From: Actinomadura sp. NBRC 104425
GTDB taxonomy: Bacteria > Actinomycetota > Actinomycetes > Streptosporangiales > Streptosporangiaceae
Assembly: GCF_030269545.1 (NCBI RefSeq)
Contig: NZ_BSTN01000002.1
Coordinates: 62,001 to 126,000, forward strand
Direction: 5' to 3'
Length of the DNA stretch: 64,000 bases
The notes under the pieces: generated by a model
Told to the model about the DNA's origin: nothing
Databases searched by the model: none
Seen by the model: only the letters and a program-made list of their open reading frames with translations
Made by a program: the position numbers and the translations under genes
Shown: positions 33,449 through 41,924 of the stretch, piece after piece
How positions within the stretch are numbered: the first letter of the stretch is position 1
How the letters are laid out: each line of letters begins with the position of its first letter

Positions 33449-35239
33449 TCAGTCGGTGTAGAGGGCGTCGATCTCCGCGGCGAAGTCCTTCATCACCGCG
33501 TGGCGGCGGACCTTGAGGCTGGGCGTCATGTGCCCGGCCTCCTCGGTGAAGTCGACGCCGAGGATGCGGTACTTCTTGATCGCCTCGGCCCGGGAGACGG
33601 CCTTGTTGGCCTCGGCGACCGCCGCGTCGATCTCGGCGATCACGTCGGGGTCGCGGCGCAGCTCGTCCAGCGTCATGCCCGCAGGCTTGCCGTGCCGCTC
33701 CTTCCAGGGGCCGAGCGCCTCCTCGTCCAGCGTGATCAGCGCGCTGATGAACTTGCGGCCGTCGCCGACCACCAGGCACTGGCTGACCAGCGGATGCGCG
33801 CGCAGCCGGTCCTCCAGCGGGGCGGGCGCCACGTTCTTGCCCGCCGCGGTCACCAGGATCTCCTTCTTGCGGCCGGTGATGCGCAGGAAGCCGTCGTCGT
33901 CGAGCGCGCCCAGGTCGCCGGTGTGGAACCAGCCGTCCTCCAGGGCCTCCTTGGTGGCGGCCTCGTTGTTCCAGTAGCCGTGCAGCACGTTGACGCCCTT
34001 GATCAGCACCTCGCCGTCCTCGGCGATGCGGACCGCGACGCCGGGCAGGGGCTGCCCGACCGTGCCGATGCGCAGCGCGGTGGGCCGGTTGACCGTCGCG
34101 GGCGCGGTGGTCTCGGTCAGCCCGTAGCCCTCCAGGATGGTGATGCCCACCCCGCGGAAGAAGTGGCCGAGCCGTTCGCCGAGCGCGGCGCCGCCGGACA
34201 CGGCGTACTGCACCCGGCCCCCGACGGCGGCCCGCAGCTTCTTGTACACCAGCGCGTCGAACACCTTGTGCCGCAGCCGCAGGCCCAGCCCGGGCGAGCC
34301 GTCCTGCAGCGCCTTGCTGTAGGCGATGGCTGTGTCGGCGGCCGCCTTGAAGATCTTCCCCTTGCCCTCGGCGATGGCCTTCTGCTCGGCGCCGTTGTAG
34401 ACCTTCTCGAACACGCGCGGCACCGCCAGCAGGAACGTCGGCCTGAACGAGGCCAGGTCGGGCAGCAGGCCGGCGATGTCGCTGTGCCCGAGGACGATGC
34501 CGCCCTCGATGGTGGCGACCTGGATCAGCCGGGCGAACACGTGCGCCAGCGGCAGGAACAGCAGCGTGGAGCTGCCCGCCACGGTGATCTCGGAGATCGC
34601 GCCCTGCACGCCGTTGCGCGCGGTCAGCACCAGGTTCCCGTGGGTCAGCTCGCAGCCCTTGGGCCGGCCGGTGGTGCCGGAGGTGTAGACGAGGGTGGCC
34701 AGGTCGCCGGCCGTGCGGGACCGGCGGCGCTCCTCGACCACCGCGTCGTCGAGGTCCTCGCCCGGCTTCGCCGCGGCGTCGAGGCCGCCGTCGTCGATCA
34801 CCCAGACGTGCGACAGGCCCGGGAGCCGGTCCCGGACCTGCTCGAGCGTCGCGCGGTGGGCGTCGGTCTCGACGAAGGCGCAGACGGCCCCCGAGTCGCC
34901 GGCGATCCACTCGACCTGCTCGGCCGAGGACGTCTCGTAGATCGGGACGGTCACCGCGCCCGCCGCCCAGACGGCGTAGTCGATCAGCGTCCACTCGTAG
35001 CGGGTGCGCGACATCAGGGCCACCCGGTCGCCGGGCTGCACGCCGGCCGCCACCAGGCCCTTGGCGAGCCGGGTCACCTCGGCGGCGAACTCCCGGGCGG
35101 TGACCGGGCGCCAGGACGCGCCGTCCTTGCGCCGGAGCACGATCTGGCCGGGCCGTTCGGCGGCCCGGGAGAACGGCGCGTCGGTCAGGTTGGTGGATTC
35201 GGGGACCTCCACCATCGCGGGGACGCTGAACTCGCGCAC
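33449..35239 (-). CDS. long-chain fatty acyl-CoA synthetase (AMP-forming)
   Basis: ANL-superfamily enzyme, 596 aa, activating fatty acids to acyl-CoA through an acyl-AMP. The P-loop-like motif is LVYTSGTTGRPKGCELTH, the AMP motif is ILEGYGLTETT, then DGWFHTGDLG and the hinge ITGRKKEILVTAAGKNVAP. The KYRILGVDFTEEAGHMTPSLKVRR C-terminus is typical of FadD15-like actinobacterial synthetases. GTG 35239 has GAGGAG 6 nt upstream. Monocistronic. It probably feeds beta-oxidation or complex lipid synthesis; chain-length preference is not visible. Confidence 0.93.
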   Translation of the reverse strand: MREFSVPAMVEVPESTNLTDAPFSRAAERPGQIVLRRKDGASWRPVTAREFAAEVTRLAKGLVAAGVQPGDRVALMSRTRYEWTLIDYAVWAAGAVTVPIYETSSAEQVEWIAGDSGAVCAFVETDAHRATLEQVRDRLPGLSHVWVIDDGGLDAAAKPGEDLDDAVVEERRRSRTAGDLATLVYTSGTTGRPKGCELTHGNLVLTARNGVQGAISEITVAGSSTLLFLPLAHVFARLIQVATIEGGIVLGHSDIAGLLPDLASFRPTFLLAVPRVFEKVYNGAEQKAIAEGKGKIFKAAADTAIAYSKALQDGSPGLGLRLRHKVFDALVYKKLRAAVGGRVQYAVSGGAALGERLGHFFRGVGITILEGYGLTETTAPATVNRPTALRIGTVGQPLPGVAVRIAEDGEVLIKGVNVLHGYWNNEAATKEALEDGWFHTGDLGALDDDGFLRITGRKKEILVTAAGKNVAPAPLEDRLRAHPLVSQCLVVGDGRKFISALITLDEEALGPWKERHGKPAGMTLDELRRDPDVIAEIDAAVAEANKAVSRAEAIKKYRILGVDFTEEAGHMTPSLKVRRHAVMKDFAAEIDALYTD

Positions 35240-35564
35240 GGCCACTCCTCGGTCGAACTGTGCGGTGCGTTGGTGCGGGTCGATCCGTTCGGATCGACGG
35301 GTGTTCGCTGGTCGGACTTGAGCGGATAGGCGGGCACGACGGTACAGGTTCAACTGCCCGAAAGGATACCCGCGAGTAGGAAAACGGCCGTCGAGGCGCG
35401 CGCCATCCCTCGGTCGCGGCGCGGGGAAAGCGGCGCCGGGCCCCGCGCCGCCGCGGGTAACAGACCGGCAAAGCCCCGCCCGGACGCCGTTCGGACGCAT
35501 CCCCGCTCGCCTACGCTGACCAGGTGGAACGCGACCGCACGCGAGCCGGGACGGGGGCCGGGCG
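35240..35564. other. intergenic region, divergent promoters
   Basis: 325 bp between the acyl-CoA synthetase and cutC. Only the GAGGAG ribosome site (minus) at the left edge and a TACGCT -10-like box at 35512-35517 for cutC were recognised. The small frames crossing it are Arg-rich and not supported. Confidence 0.5.
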
Positions 35565-36269
35565 ATGGCGCTGCTCGAAGTGATCGCACTGACCGCGGCC
35601 GACGCGCGCGCCGCGCAGGAGGGCGGCGCCGACCGCGTCGAACTGGTCGCCGACATGGCCGCCGACGGCCTGACGCCCGATCCGCACGTCGTGGCCGAGG
35701 CGCGGCGCGCCACGACGCTGCCGATACGGGTCATGCTGCGCGCCAACGCGGGGTTCGGCACCACCGGACGCGAGCTGTCGCGGCTGCTGGAGACCGCGCG
35801 GCGGCTGCGCGACTGCGGCGCCGACGGCTTCGTGCTGGGGTTCCTCGACCCGTTCGGCCACCTGGACCTGGGCTCGACCGGCAAGCTGGCGACGGCCGCG
35901 GGCCCGCTGCCCTGGACCTTCCACCGCGCCATCGACCACGCCGCCGACCCGGCCGCGGCCTGGCGGACGCTGCGGCAGGCGCACGGCGGGCCGGACACGG
36001 TGCTGACCGCGGGCTCGCCGCGCGGCGTGGACGCCGGGCTGGACCTGCTGGTGCGGCGCGCCGCCGAGGGCCCGGACGCCGCGGCACTGATCATGGCGGG
36101 CGGCGGGCTGCGCCGCCGGCACGTCGCCCCGCTGGCCGCCGCGGGCGTGACCGCCTTCCACGTGGGCACCGCGGTGCGGCCCGACGGGTCCTGGCACCGC
36201 CCCGTCGATCCGGGCCTGGTCGCCGACTGGCGCGCCCTGGTGTCGGCGGCGCGCCCCCGGGACGCGTGA
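35565..36269 (+). CDS. cutC: CutC family protein
   Basis: TIM-barrel protein of 234 aa. Family signatures are GADRVELVADMAADGLTPD near the N-terminus, VMLRANAGF, GADGFVLGFLD, WTFHRAID and the late IMAGGGLRRRHV. Once linked to copper homeostasis, though a direct copper role is disputed. No copper genes are nearby. ATG follows GGGGGCCGGGC. Slightly shorter than enterobacterial CutC but complete. Confidence 0.88.
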   Translation: MALLEVIALTAADARAAQEGGADRVELVADMAADGLTPDPHVVAEARRATTLPIRVMLRANAGFGTTGRELSRLLETARRLRDCGADGFVLGFLDPFGHLDLGSTGKLATAAGPLPWTFHRAIDHAADPAAAWRTLRQAHGGPDTVLTAGSPRGVDAGLDLLVRRAAEGPDAAALIMAGGGLRRRHVAPLAAAGVTAFHVGTAVRPDGSWHRPVDPGLVADWRALVSAARPRDA

Positions 36270-36346
36270 CCCGGCGCAGGCATGATCACCGCGCGAGCGC
36301 GGATCCGGAGGCCTGATCAAGTCTCGCGCGCGGGCGGCGGCGGTTC

Positions 36347-36352
36347 TAAAGT
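36347..36352 (+). promoter_or_regulatory. -10 box of metallophosphoesterase gene (leaderless)
   Basis: TAAAGT, 6 nt before ATG 36359, with no ribosome site between. Confidence 0.5.
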
Positions 36353-36358
36353 CTGCTC

Positions 36359-37126
36359 ATGCGCATCCACGTGGTGAGCGACGTTCACGGCCGCGCGGAC
36401 GCCCTCCGGCGCGCAGGCGATGGCGCGGACGCGCTCATCTGCCTCGGCGACCTGATCCTGTTCATCGACTACTCCGACCACGCGCAGGGCATCTTCGCGG
36501 AGCTGTTCGGCCGGCGCAACGCCGACCACCTCATCGCGCTGCGCACGCAGAAGCGCTTCGACGAGGCGCGCGAGTTCTCCCGGGCGCTGTGGGACTCCCT
36601 GGACGGCGGCGCCTGGCCGCACATCGAACGCGCCGTCCGCAAGCAGTACGCCGAGCTGTTCGACGCCATGCCGACACCGGCCTACCTCACCTACGGCAAC
36701 GTCGACCTGCCGCACATGTGGGCCGAGTACGCGCGCGACGGGCACCGGGTGCTGGACGGGGAGGCCGTCGAGATCGGCGGGCTGCGGTTCGGCTTCGTCG
36801 GGGGCGGGCTGCGCACCGAGTACCGCACCCCCTACGAGCTCGACGACGACGCCTACGCCGCCAAGGTCGCCGCGGTGGGGGAGGTGGACGTGCTGTGCTG
36901 CCACATCCCGCCCGCGGTGCCCGAGCTGCTGTACGACACGGTGGCCCGCCGGTTCGAACGCGGCAGCGAGGCCGTCCTCGAACTGATCAAAGACACCCAG
37001 CCGCGCTACGTTCTGTTCGGGCACGTCCACCAGCCGCTCGCGCGGCGCGTCCGCATCGGCCGCACCGAGTGCGTCAACGTCGGTCACTTCCGGGCCAGCG
37101 GGGTGCCCTACGCGCTGTCGGTGTGA
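36359..37126 (+). CDS. metallophosphoesterase (calcineurin-like)
   Basis: 255 aa. Metal ligands are visible as HVVSDVHG (residues 3-10), ICLGDLILF, YGNVDLPH, LCCHIPP and LFGHVHQPL, the full MPE signature. Substrate could be a cyclic nucleotide, phosphoprotein or nucleotide; nothing nearby decides. The inserted helical segment between the second and third motifs (about 45-110) is longer than in minimal MPEs. Leaderless start likely. An SRPBCC gene follows 63 bp downstream. Confidence 0.88.
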   Translation: MRIHVVSDVHGRADALRRAGDGADALICLGDLILFIDYSDHAQGIFAELFGRRNADHLIALRTQKRFDEAREFSRALWDSLDGGAWPHIERAVRKQYAELFDAMPTPAYLTYGNVDLPHMWAEYARDGHRVLDGEAVEIGGLRFGFVGGGLRTEYRTPYELDDDAYAAKVAAVGEVDVLCCHIPPAVPELLYDTVARRFERGSEAVLELIKDTQPRYVLFGHVHQPLARRVRIGRTECVNVGHFRASGVPYALSV

Positions 37127-37189
37127 CGGATACTTTCGGTGGACCCGCGGGCGGGGGCCCCGCGGCTGACGAGGCGGAGGAAGGCGGCG

Positions 37190-37624
37190 ATGGTGGACCG
37201 GACGAGTTCTTCCATCACGATCAAGGCGGACCGGGCCGAGGTCATGGCGGTGATCGCCGATCTGGAGGCCTATCCGCGCTGGGCGAGCGGCATCCGCGAG
37301 GTCGCGGTGCAGGAGACCGGGCCGGACGGGCGGGCGAGCCTGGCCCGGCTGACCTTCGACGGCGGCCCGTTCAGCGACACCGTCGGCCTGTCCTACCGCT
37401 GGGAGGGCGACGAGCGGGTGCGCTGGGAGCTGGTGGAGCAGGGCGGCGTGGTCACCGGGCTGCACGGCTCCTACCTGCTCGCCGAGACCGACGGCGGCAC
37501 CGAGGTCACCTACGAGCTGGCCGTCGACGTGCGGGTGCCGATGATCGGCATGGTGCGGCGCAAGGCCGAGAAGCGGATCATCGACTCGGCGCTCAAGGGC
37601 CTCAAGCGGCACGTGGAGGGCTGA
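37190..37624 (+). CDS. SRPBCC / polyketide-cyclase-like lipid-binding protein
   Basis: 144-aa START-like fold (ITIKADRAEVMAVIADLEAYPRWASGI, VTYELAVDV, final helix MVRRKAEKRIIDSALKGLKRHVEG). Such proteins bind hydrophobic ligands; in actinobacteria this one recurs upstream of glucokinase. GGAGGAAGG 4 nt before ATG 37190 fixes the start. Ligand unknown. Confidence 0.85.
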   Translation: MVDRTSSSITIKADRAEVMAVIADLEAYPRWASGIREVAVQETGPDGRASLARLTFDGGPFSDTVGLSYRWEGDERVRWELVEQGGVVTGLHGSYLLAETDGGTEVTYELAVDVRVPMIGMVRRKAEKRIIDSALKGLKRHVEG

Positions 37625-37687
37625 CCCGGGGCCGGGGCGCCGTCCCGGGCGGGACGGCGATGCCCTTCCAACGGCGGCAGGTGGACA

Positions 37688-38158
37688 ATGGCAGGCATGA
37701 ACGAGCAGCCAGGCGACGTCCTCGACGAGGCGGTGCGGCTCCTCGACGCGCTGCTCAGGCGGGTCGGCGGGCTCGGTGACGTCCTCGGCGGCGCGCCCCG
37801 CGACGGCCGCGGCGACGGCGGCGACGGCAACGGCGGCGACGGCGGCGACGTGTGGGCCCGCGTCACCGCCGAGGCGCGCGAGGAGGAGCGGGCGCAGGCG
37901 CCGCACGCGCCGCACCGCACCCCGCGAATCGCCACCGGCGCTCCGGAATGTCAGGATTGCCCGGTCTGCCGCGCCATCGCGGTGGCCCGCGAATCCGGCC
38001 CGGACGTGGCCGAGCACGTGCGGGAGGCGGGCCGCTCCCTGATGGCCGCGGCGCTGGACGTGCTGGCGGCGTTCGAACGCACCCGCGGCGGGCGGACCGG
38101 CCCGGACGCCCGCGGGTCGGGGCGCGGCGCCGCCGCGGACCCCATCGACATCGGCTAG
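37688..38158 (+). CDS. conserved actinobacterial protein (DUF5304-like)
   Basis: 156 aa. Two helical segments flank a Gly/Asp-rich low-complexity stretch (GDGGDGNGGDGG, about 40-56) and a CQDCPVCR four-residue-spaced cysteine motif (about 98-105) that could bind zinc. The C-terminal helix HVREAGRSLMAAALDVLAAFE is amphipathic. It lies between the SRPBCC gene and glucokinase, as in Streptomyces from memory. Start is ATG 37688 or ATG 37697; neither has a clear ribosome site. Function unknown. Confidence 0.7.
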   Translation: MAGMNEQPGDVLDEAVRLLDALLRRVGGLGDVLGGAPRDGRGDGGDGNGGDGGDVWARVTAEAREEERAQAPHAPHRTPRIATGAPECQDCPVCRAIAVARESGPDVAEHVREAGRSLMAAALDVLAAFERTRGGRTGPDARGSGRGAAADPIDIG

Positions 38159-38208
38159 GGCGCGGACGGGCTCCCCGTCCGGGGCGTCGCGAGGAGGAGG
38201 AAGGGTAG

Positions 38209-39162
38209 ATGGCCCTGACCATCGGCGTGGATGTGGGCGGAACGAAGGTCGCCGCCGGGGTGGTCGACGACGGGGGGCGCATCCTGGAGCAGGTGCGCAG
38301 GCCCACCCCCTCCACCGACCCCCAGGAGATCGCCGACGTCATCGCCGAGGTCGTCGACCTGCTGAAGGGCAAGTTCGAGGGAGTGCGGGCGGTCGGCCTC
38401 GGCACGGCGGGCTTCGTCGACCAGACCCGCTCGACCGTGCTGTTCGCGCCGAACCTGGCCTGGCGCGACGAGCCCATCAAGGAGAAGGTCGAGAACCTGG
38501 TCGGGCTGCCGGTGGTGGTGGAGAACGACGGCAACGCCACCGCCTGGGGCGAGGCCCGGTACGGCGCCGGGCGCGGGCACGACTTCATCGTCCTGGTCAC
38601 GCTGGGCACCGGCATCGGCGGCGGCATCATCTTCAACGGCGAGCTGTACCGGGGCCGCTTCGGCATCGGCGCCGAGGTGGGGCACTTCCGGGTGGTGCCG
38701 GACGGGCGCCGCTGCGGCTGCGGCAACCGCGGCTGCTGGGAGCAGTACGCCAGCGGCAACGCGCTGGTGCACGAGGCCCGCGAACTGGCCCGGGTCGCCC
38801 CGGCGATGGCCGGGCGGCTGCTGGAGCTCGGCGGGGGCACCCCGGAGGGCATCAGCGGCCCCGAGATCACCCAGGCGGCGCGGGAGGGCGACAAGGCGGC
38901 GCTGGAGTGCTTCCGCACCGTCGCCCGGTGGGCCGGGCAGGGCCTGGCCGACCTGTCGGCCATCCTCGACCCGGGCGCGTTCATCATCGGCGGCGGCCTG
39001 TCCGACGCGGGCGACCTGCTGCTCGACCCGACCCGGGAGGCGTTCCAGAACGCGCTGACCGGCCGCGGCCACCGCCCGCTCCCCGAAATCCGCATCGCCG
39101 AGCTGGGGTCGGCCGCCGGCATCGTCGGCGCCGCCGACCTCGCCCGCACCGACCCGCTGTGA
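38209..39162 (+). CDS. glkA: ROK-family glucokinase
   Basis: Phosphorylates glucose with ATP; in streptomycetes GlkA also mediates carbon catabolite repression. 317 aa. The phosphate loop is GVDVGGTKVAAGVV, then VENDGNATAWGEARYGAG with the catalytic Asp, and the ROK zinc motif CGCGNRGCWEQYASG. AGGAGGAAGGG precedes the ATG. It overlaps the next gene by 4 bp. Context (SRPBCC and DUF5304 upstream, acyltransferase downstream) matches the streptomycete glkA locus. Confidence 0.94.
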   Translation: MALTIGVDVGGTKVAAGVVDDGGRILEQVRRPTPSTDPQEIADVIAEVVDLLKGKFEGVRAVGLGTAGFVDQTRSTVLFAPNLAWRDEPIKEKVENLVGLPVVVENDGNATAWGEARYGAGRGHDFIVLVTLGTGIGGGIIFNGELYRGRFGIGAEVGHFRVVPDGRRCGCGNRGCWEQYASGNALVHEARELARVAPAMAGRLLELGGGTPEGISGPEITQAAREGDKAALECFRTVARWAGQGLADLSAILDPGAFIIGGGLSDAGDLLLDPTREAFQNALTGRGHRPLPEIRIAELGSAAGIVGAADLARTDPL

Positions 39163-39869
39163 GCGTGGGAACGGTCCGGATCCTCAGCTACAACATCCGT
39201 TCGCTGCGGGACGACCCCGCCGCCGTGACGCGGGTCGTGCGCGCCCTGGAGCCGGACGCGGCGTGCCTGCAGGAGGTGCCGCGGTTCCTGGGGTGGCGCG
39301 GCAAGCGGCGGCGGCTGGCCCGCGGCTGCGGGCTGACCGTCGCGGCGGGGCGGCGCCCCGCCGGCCTGGCGGTGCTGGCCGGGCCCCGCGTCCGGGTCGT
39401 GCGCGGCGAGCACCACCTGCTGTCGCCCGTGCCGGGCCTGCACCGGCGCGGGCTGGCGGTCGCGGTGCTGGAGGTCGGCTCCGGTCGGCGCCTCATCGCC
39501 GCCGGCACGCATCTGGACCTGAAGGACGAGCCGCGGCGGACGCACACGGCCGAGGTGCTGGAGCTGCTGGACCGCGCCCGCCGGCGCTACGCCGCGCCCG
39601 TGGTGCTGGCCGGGGACATCAACGAGGAGCCGGGCGGCGCGTCCTGGGACCTGCTCACCGGCGTGTTCCAGGACGCCTACGCCACCGCGCCCAAGGGGGA
39701 GGGGCCGACCTTCTCGGCGCGCTCGCCCCGCAGGCGCATCGACGGCGTGTTCGCCGACCCGGGCGTGGAGATCGTGGCGTGCGGCGTCCCGGACGACCCG
39801 GCGGTCATGGCCGACTACGCCGCCGCCACCGACCACCGCCCCGTCCTGGCCGAGATCCGCCTCGTCTGA
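39159..39869 (+). CDS. endonuclease/exonuclease/phosphatase-family protein
   Basis: 236 aa, DNase I-like fold: ILSYNIRSLRDD (N-terminal Asn), CLQEVPRF (catalytic Glu), AGTHLDLKDEP, VLAGDINEEPGG, RRRIDGVFA and the final TDHRPVLAEIRL with catalytic His. Could act on DNA, RNA or phospholipid; no signal peptide. GTG 39159 overlaps the glkA stop by 4 bp. Confidence 0.87.
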   Translation: MSVGTVRILSYNIRSLRDDPAAVTRVVRALEPDAACLQEVPRFLGWRGKRRRLARGCGLTVAAGRRPAGLAVLAGPRVRVVRGEHHLLSPVPGLHRRGLAVAVLEVGSGRRLIAAGTHLDLKDEPRRTHTAEVLELLDRARRRYAAPVVLAGDINEEPGGASWDLLTGVFQDAYATAPKGEGPTFSARSPRRRIDGVFADPGVEIVACGVPDDPAVMADYAAATDHRPVLAEIRLV

Positions 39870-39910
39870 CCCCCGCGGCGGCCCCGCAGCGCCGTCGGCC
39901 GCGGGGCCGG

Positions 39911-40876
39911 TCAGACGACGGCGCCGTCGTCGGGGTCGCGGGGCTCGTCGCCCATGCGCAGCACCAGGGTCACGAACCCGCCGATGAACGCCGCCACCGC
40001 CAGGAACGCCGCCCAGCCCGGCACCTGCCAGTCCATCACCACCGTGACCAGCAGGTAGAGCGGGCCGCCGACCAGCGCCGCCCAGGCGCCCTTGGTGAGC
40101 GGGTCGGGGTTGGGCAGCGGTGGCGGGGGCGGCGGGACGAAGTGCCCCTCATCGTCGGGGTCCGCGGCGTCGGGGTCCGCGGCGTCGGGGTCCGCGGCGT
40201 CGGGGTCCGCGGCGTCGGGGCCGGCGGCGTCGGGGCCCGGGGCGGCGGGCCCGCCGGACGCCGGTCCGGCCGCGTCCGCGGGCTTGATCACCCGGGCGAG
40301 CGGCAGCCGCCCGGTGCGGTCCTCGCCCTCGCCCGGCCCGGTGGGCGGGCCGGGGCGCTCGTCGCGGATGTCCTCCTGCTCGGGCCAGGGGGTGGAGCCG
40401 TCCTCGGGACCGGTGTCGAAGCCCGCGACGATCTCGGCCCAGATGGCGTCCTCGTCGCGTTCGGCGGTCGCGCCCGGGCGGGCGTCATCGGTGGCGGTCG
40501 GCGTGCCGCCGCCCGTCCCGCCCGCGCCGGCGGCGCCCGGGGCCGCGCCGGGAGACGGCTCGGAGGACGGCTCGTCGGCTTCGCGGCCGTCGCCGTCGCC
40601 GCGGGCGCCCGCGTCCCGCAGCCGGGTCAGGTGCGCCTGCAGCACGCTCTCGGCGGTCGGCTTCATGGCGACGTCCACGTACAGCCGGTCGAGCACGTCC
40701 CGGCCACCCGGATCGGCGGGCCCGGCCGCGGGCTCGCCCGCCGGGGCCGCCGACGCCGCGTACGCCGCCACGCCCGCCTCCCGCAGCGCCGTCAGCATCG
40801 CGTCGGCCAGATGCGGGGCCAGATCGACGAGCGGGGCGTAGGCGTCCGCTGACAGTCCGTTGCCACGGCGATTCAC
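39911..40876 (-). CDS. hypothetical membrane protein with acidic DPDAA repeats
   Basis: 321 aa. N-terminal helical region (about 1-75), then a long acidic Pro/Gly/Asp linker that includes 15-bp coding repeats (AADPD). A PPPPPPLPNPDP stretch leads into two helices (about 262-305) and a short C-terminus. AAGGAG lies 9 nt before GTG 40876. Similar two-helix proteins with long acidic linkers occur near glkA in actinomycetes. Function unknown; the linker is variable in length. Confidence 0.7.
   Translation of the reverse strand: MNRRGNGLSADAYAPLVDLAPHLADAMLTALREAGVAAYAASAAPAGEPAAGPADPGGRDVLDRLYVDVAMKPTAESVLQAHLTRLRDAGARGDGDGREADEPSSEPSPGAAPGAAGAGGTGGGTPTATDDARPGATAERDEDAIWAEIVAGFDTGPEDGSTPWPEQEDIRDERPGPPTGPGEGEDRTGRLPLARVIKPADAAGPASGGPAAPGPDAAGPDAADPDAADPDAADPDAADPDDEGHFVPPPPPPLPNPDPLTKGAWAALVGGPLYLLVTVVMDWQVPGWAAFLAVAAFIGGFVTLVLRMGDEPRDPDDGAVV
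40154..40243. repeat. six 15-bp in-frame repeats
   Basis: Four exact copies of GTCGGGGTCCGCGGC followed by two variants; on the minus strand they encode repeated D-A-A-D-P units of the hypothetical membrane protein. Confidence 0.9.
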
Positions 40877-41207
40877 GGGGCAGGCTCCTTGGACTCCGGC
40901 GTGACCGACGGCACCGGCATACGGCCTCCGCTCCCCCAGTGACGAGTGTCCGGCGGCACCGCCCGCAGGGGGTGGCGGCACGTCCGGACGCCTTGAAACG
41001 TGTGTCCCACGGTATTCGCTGCGCCGCGCCGGACAAGCCCCCGGGCGGGATTTCCTCGGCCGAGCCCGCGCGCCGCACCGCGGACGCCGGGCGGCGGCGA
41101 CGATGCGGGACCCTGTTGCGCGGAATGGGAAGATGTCGCATCATCCCCGGTCGGTCGGATCGGTGCGCCGTGCGGCCGGCGCACCCGTCCTTGAGGAAGG
41201 TTGCGGC
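40877..41207. other. intergenic region before acyltransferase
   Basis: 331 bp. Apart from the AAGGAG site of the minus gene (left edge) and GAGGAAGG of the acyltransferase (41193-41200) nothing is recognised. Several short GC-rich frames cross it with no support. Confidence 0.5.
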
Positions 41208-41924
41208 ATGCTCTGGTTCTGGATCCTGCTGCGGATCACGCTCTCGCCCATCCTGTACCTGGTGTGGCGGCCGAGGAACTCGGGCATGCACAACGTCCCC
41301 AAACGCGGCCCCGCACTGCTGGTGTCCAACCACCTGTCGTTCGCCGACCACTTCTTCGGCCCGCTGCCGCTGATGCGCCCCATCTACTTCCTCGGCAAGC
41401 GCGAGTACTTCACCGGCAAGGGCCTCAAGGGACTGATAAGCAAGGGCTTCTTCACCGGCGTCGGCGTGGTGCCGGTGGACCGCTCCGGCGGCAGCGCCGC
41501 CGAGGAGGCGCTGCAGACGGGGCTGCGCATCCTGCGCGAGGGCAAGCTGCTCGGCATCTACCCCGAGGGCACCCGGGCCCCCGACAACCGGCTCTACAAG
41601 GGCAAGACGGGCGTGGCGCGGCTGGCGCTGAAGGCCCGGGTCCCGGTGATCCCCATGGCGATGATCAACACGTTCGAGCTGATGCCGTCCGGGCAGCCGT
41701 ACCCGCGGCTGGGCGTGCGCCCGGGCGTGCGGTTCGGCGAGCCGCTGGACCTGTCGCGCTACTACGGCGCCGAGGACGACCCGAAGGTGCTGCGCAAGGT
41801 CACCGACGAGATCATGCAGGCGATCCGGGAGCTGTCCGGGCAGGAGTACGTCGACCGGTACGCCGCCGAGGTCAAGGCGGAGCTGGCCGGGAAGGCGCCG
41901 CGTCCCGACGACGGCGACGAGTGA
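41208..41924 (+). CDS. 1-acyl-glycerol-3-phosphate acyltransferase-like (PlsC)
   Basis: 238 aa. Acyltransferase blocks: SNHLSFADHFF (HX4D), GVVPVDRSGG, GIYPEGTRAPD and VPVIPMAMI. An N-terminal hydrophobic helix anchors it. Catalyses acylation of lysophosphatidic acid in phospholipid synthesis, or a related acyl transfer. Overlaps the histidine kinase GTG by 4 bp, so lipid acylation and this two-component system are co-expressed. Confidence 0.9.
   Translation: MLWFWILLRITLSPILYLVWRPRNSGMHNVPKRGPALLVSNHLSFADHFFGPLPLMRPIYFLGKREYFTGKGLKGLISKGFFTGVGVVPVDRSGGSAAEEALQTGLRILREGKLLGIYPEGTRAPDNRLYKGKTGVARLALKARVPVIPMAMINTFELMPSGQPYPRLGVRPGVRFGEPLDLSRYYGAEDDPKVLRKVTDEIMQAIRELSGQEYVDRYAAEVKAELAGKAPRPDDGDE

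Noticed and set aside
40873..41184. 103-codon frame upstream of the acyltransferase
   Set aside because: No ribosome site, Arg/Pro-rich, and overlaps the 5' end of the opposing gene.
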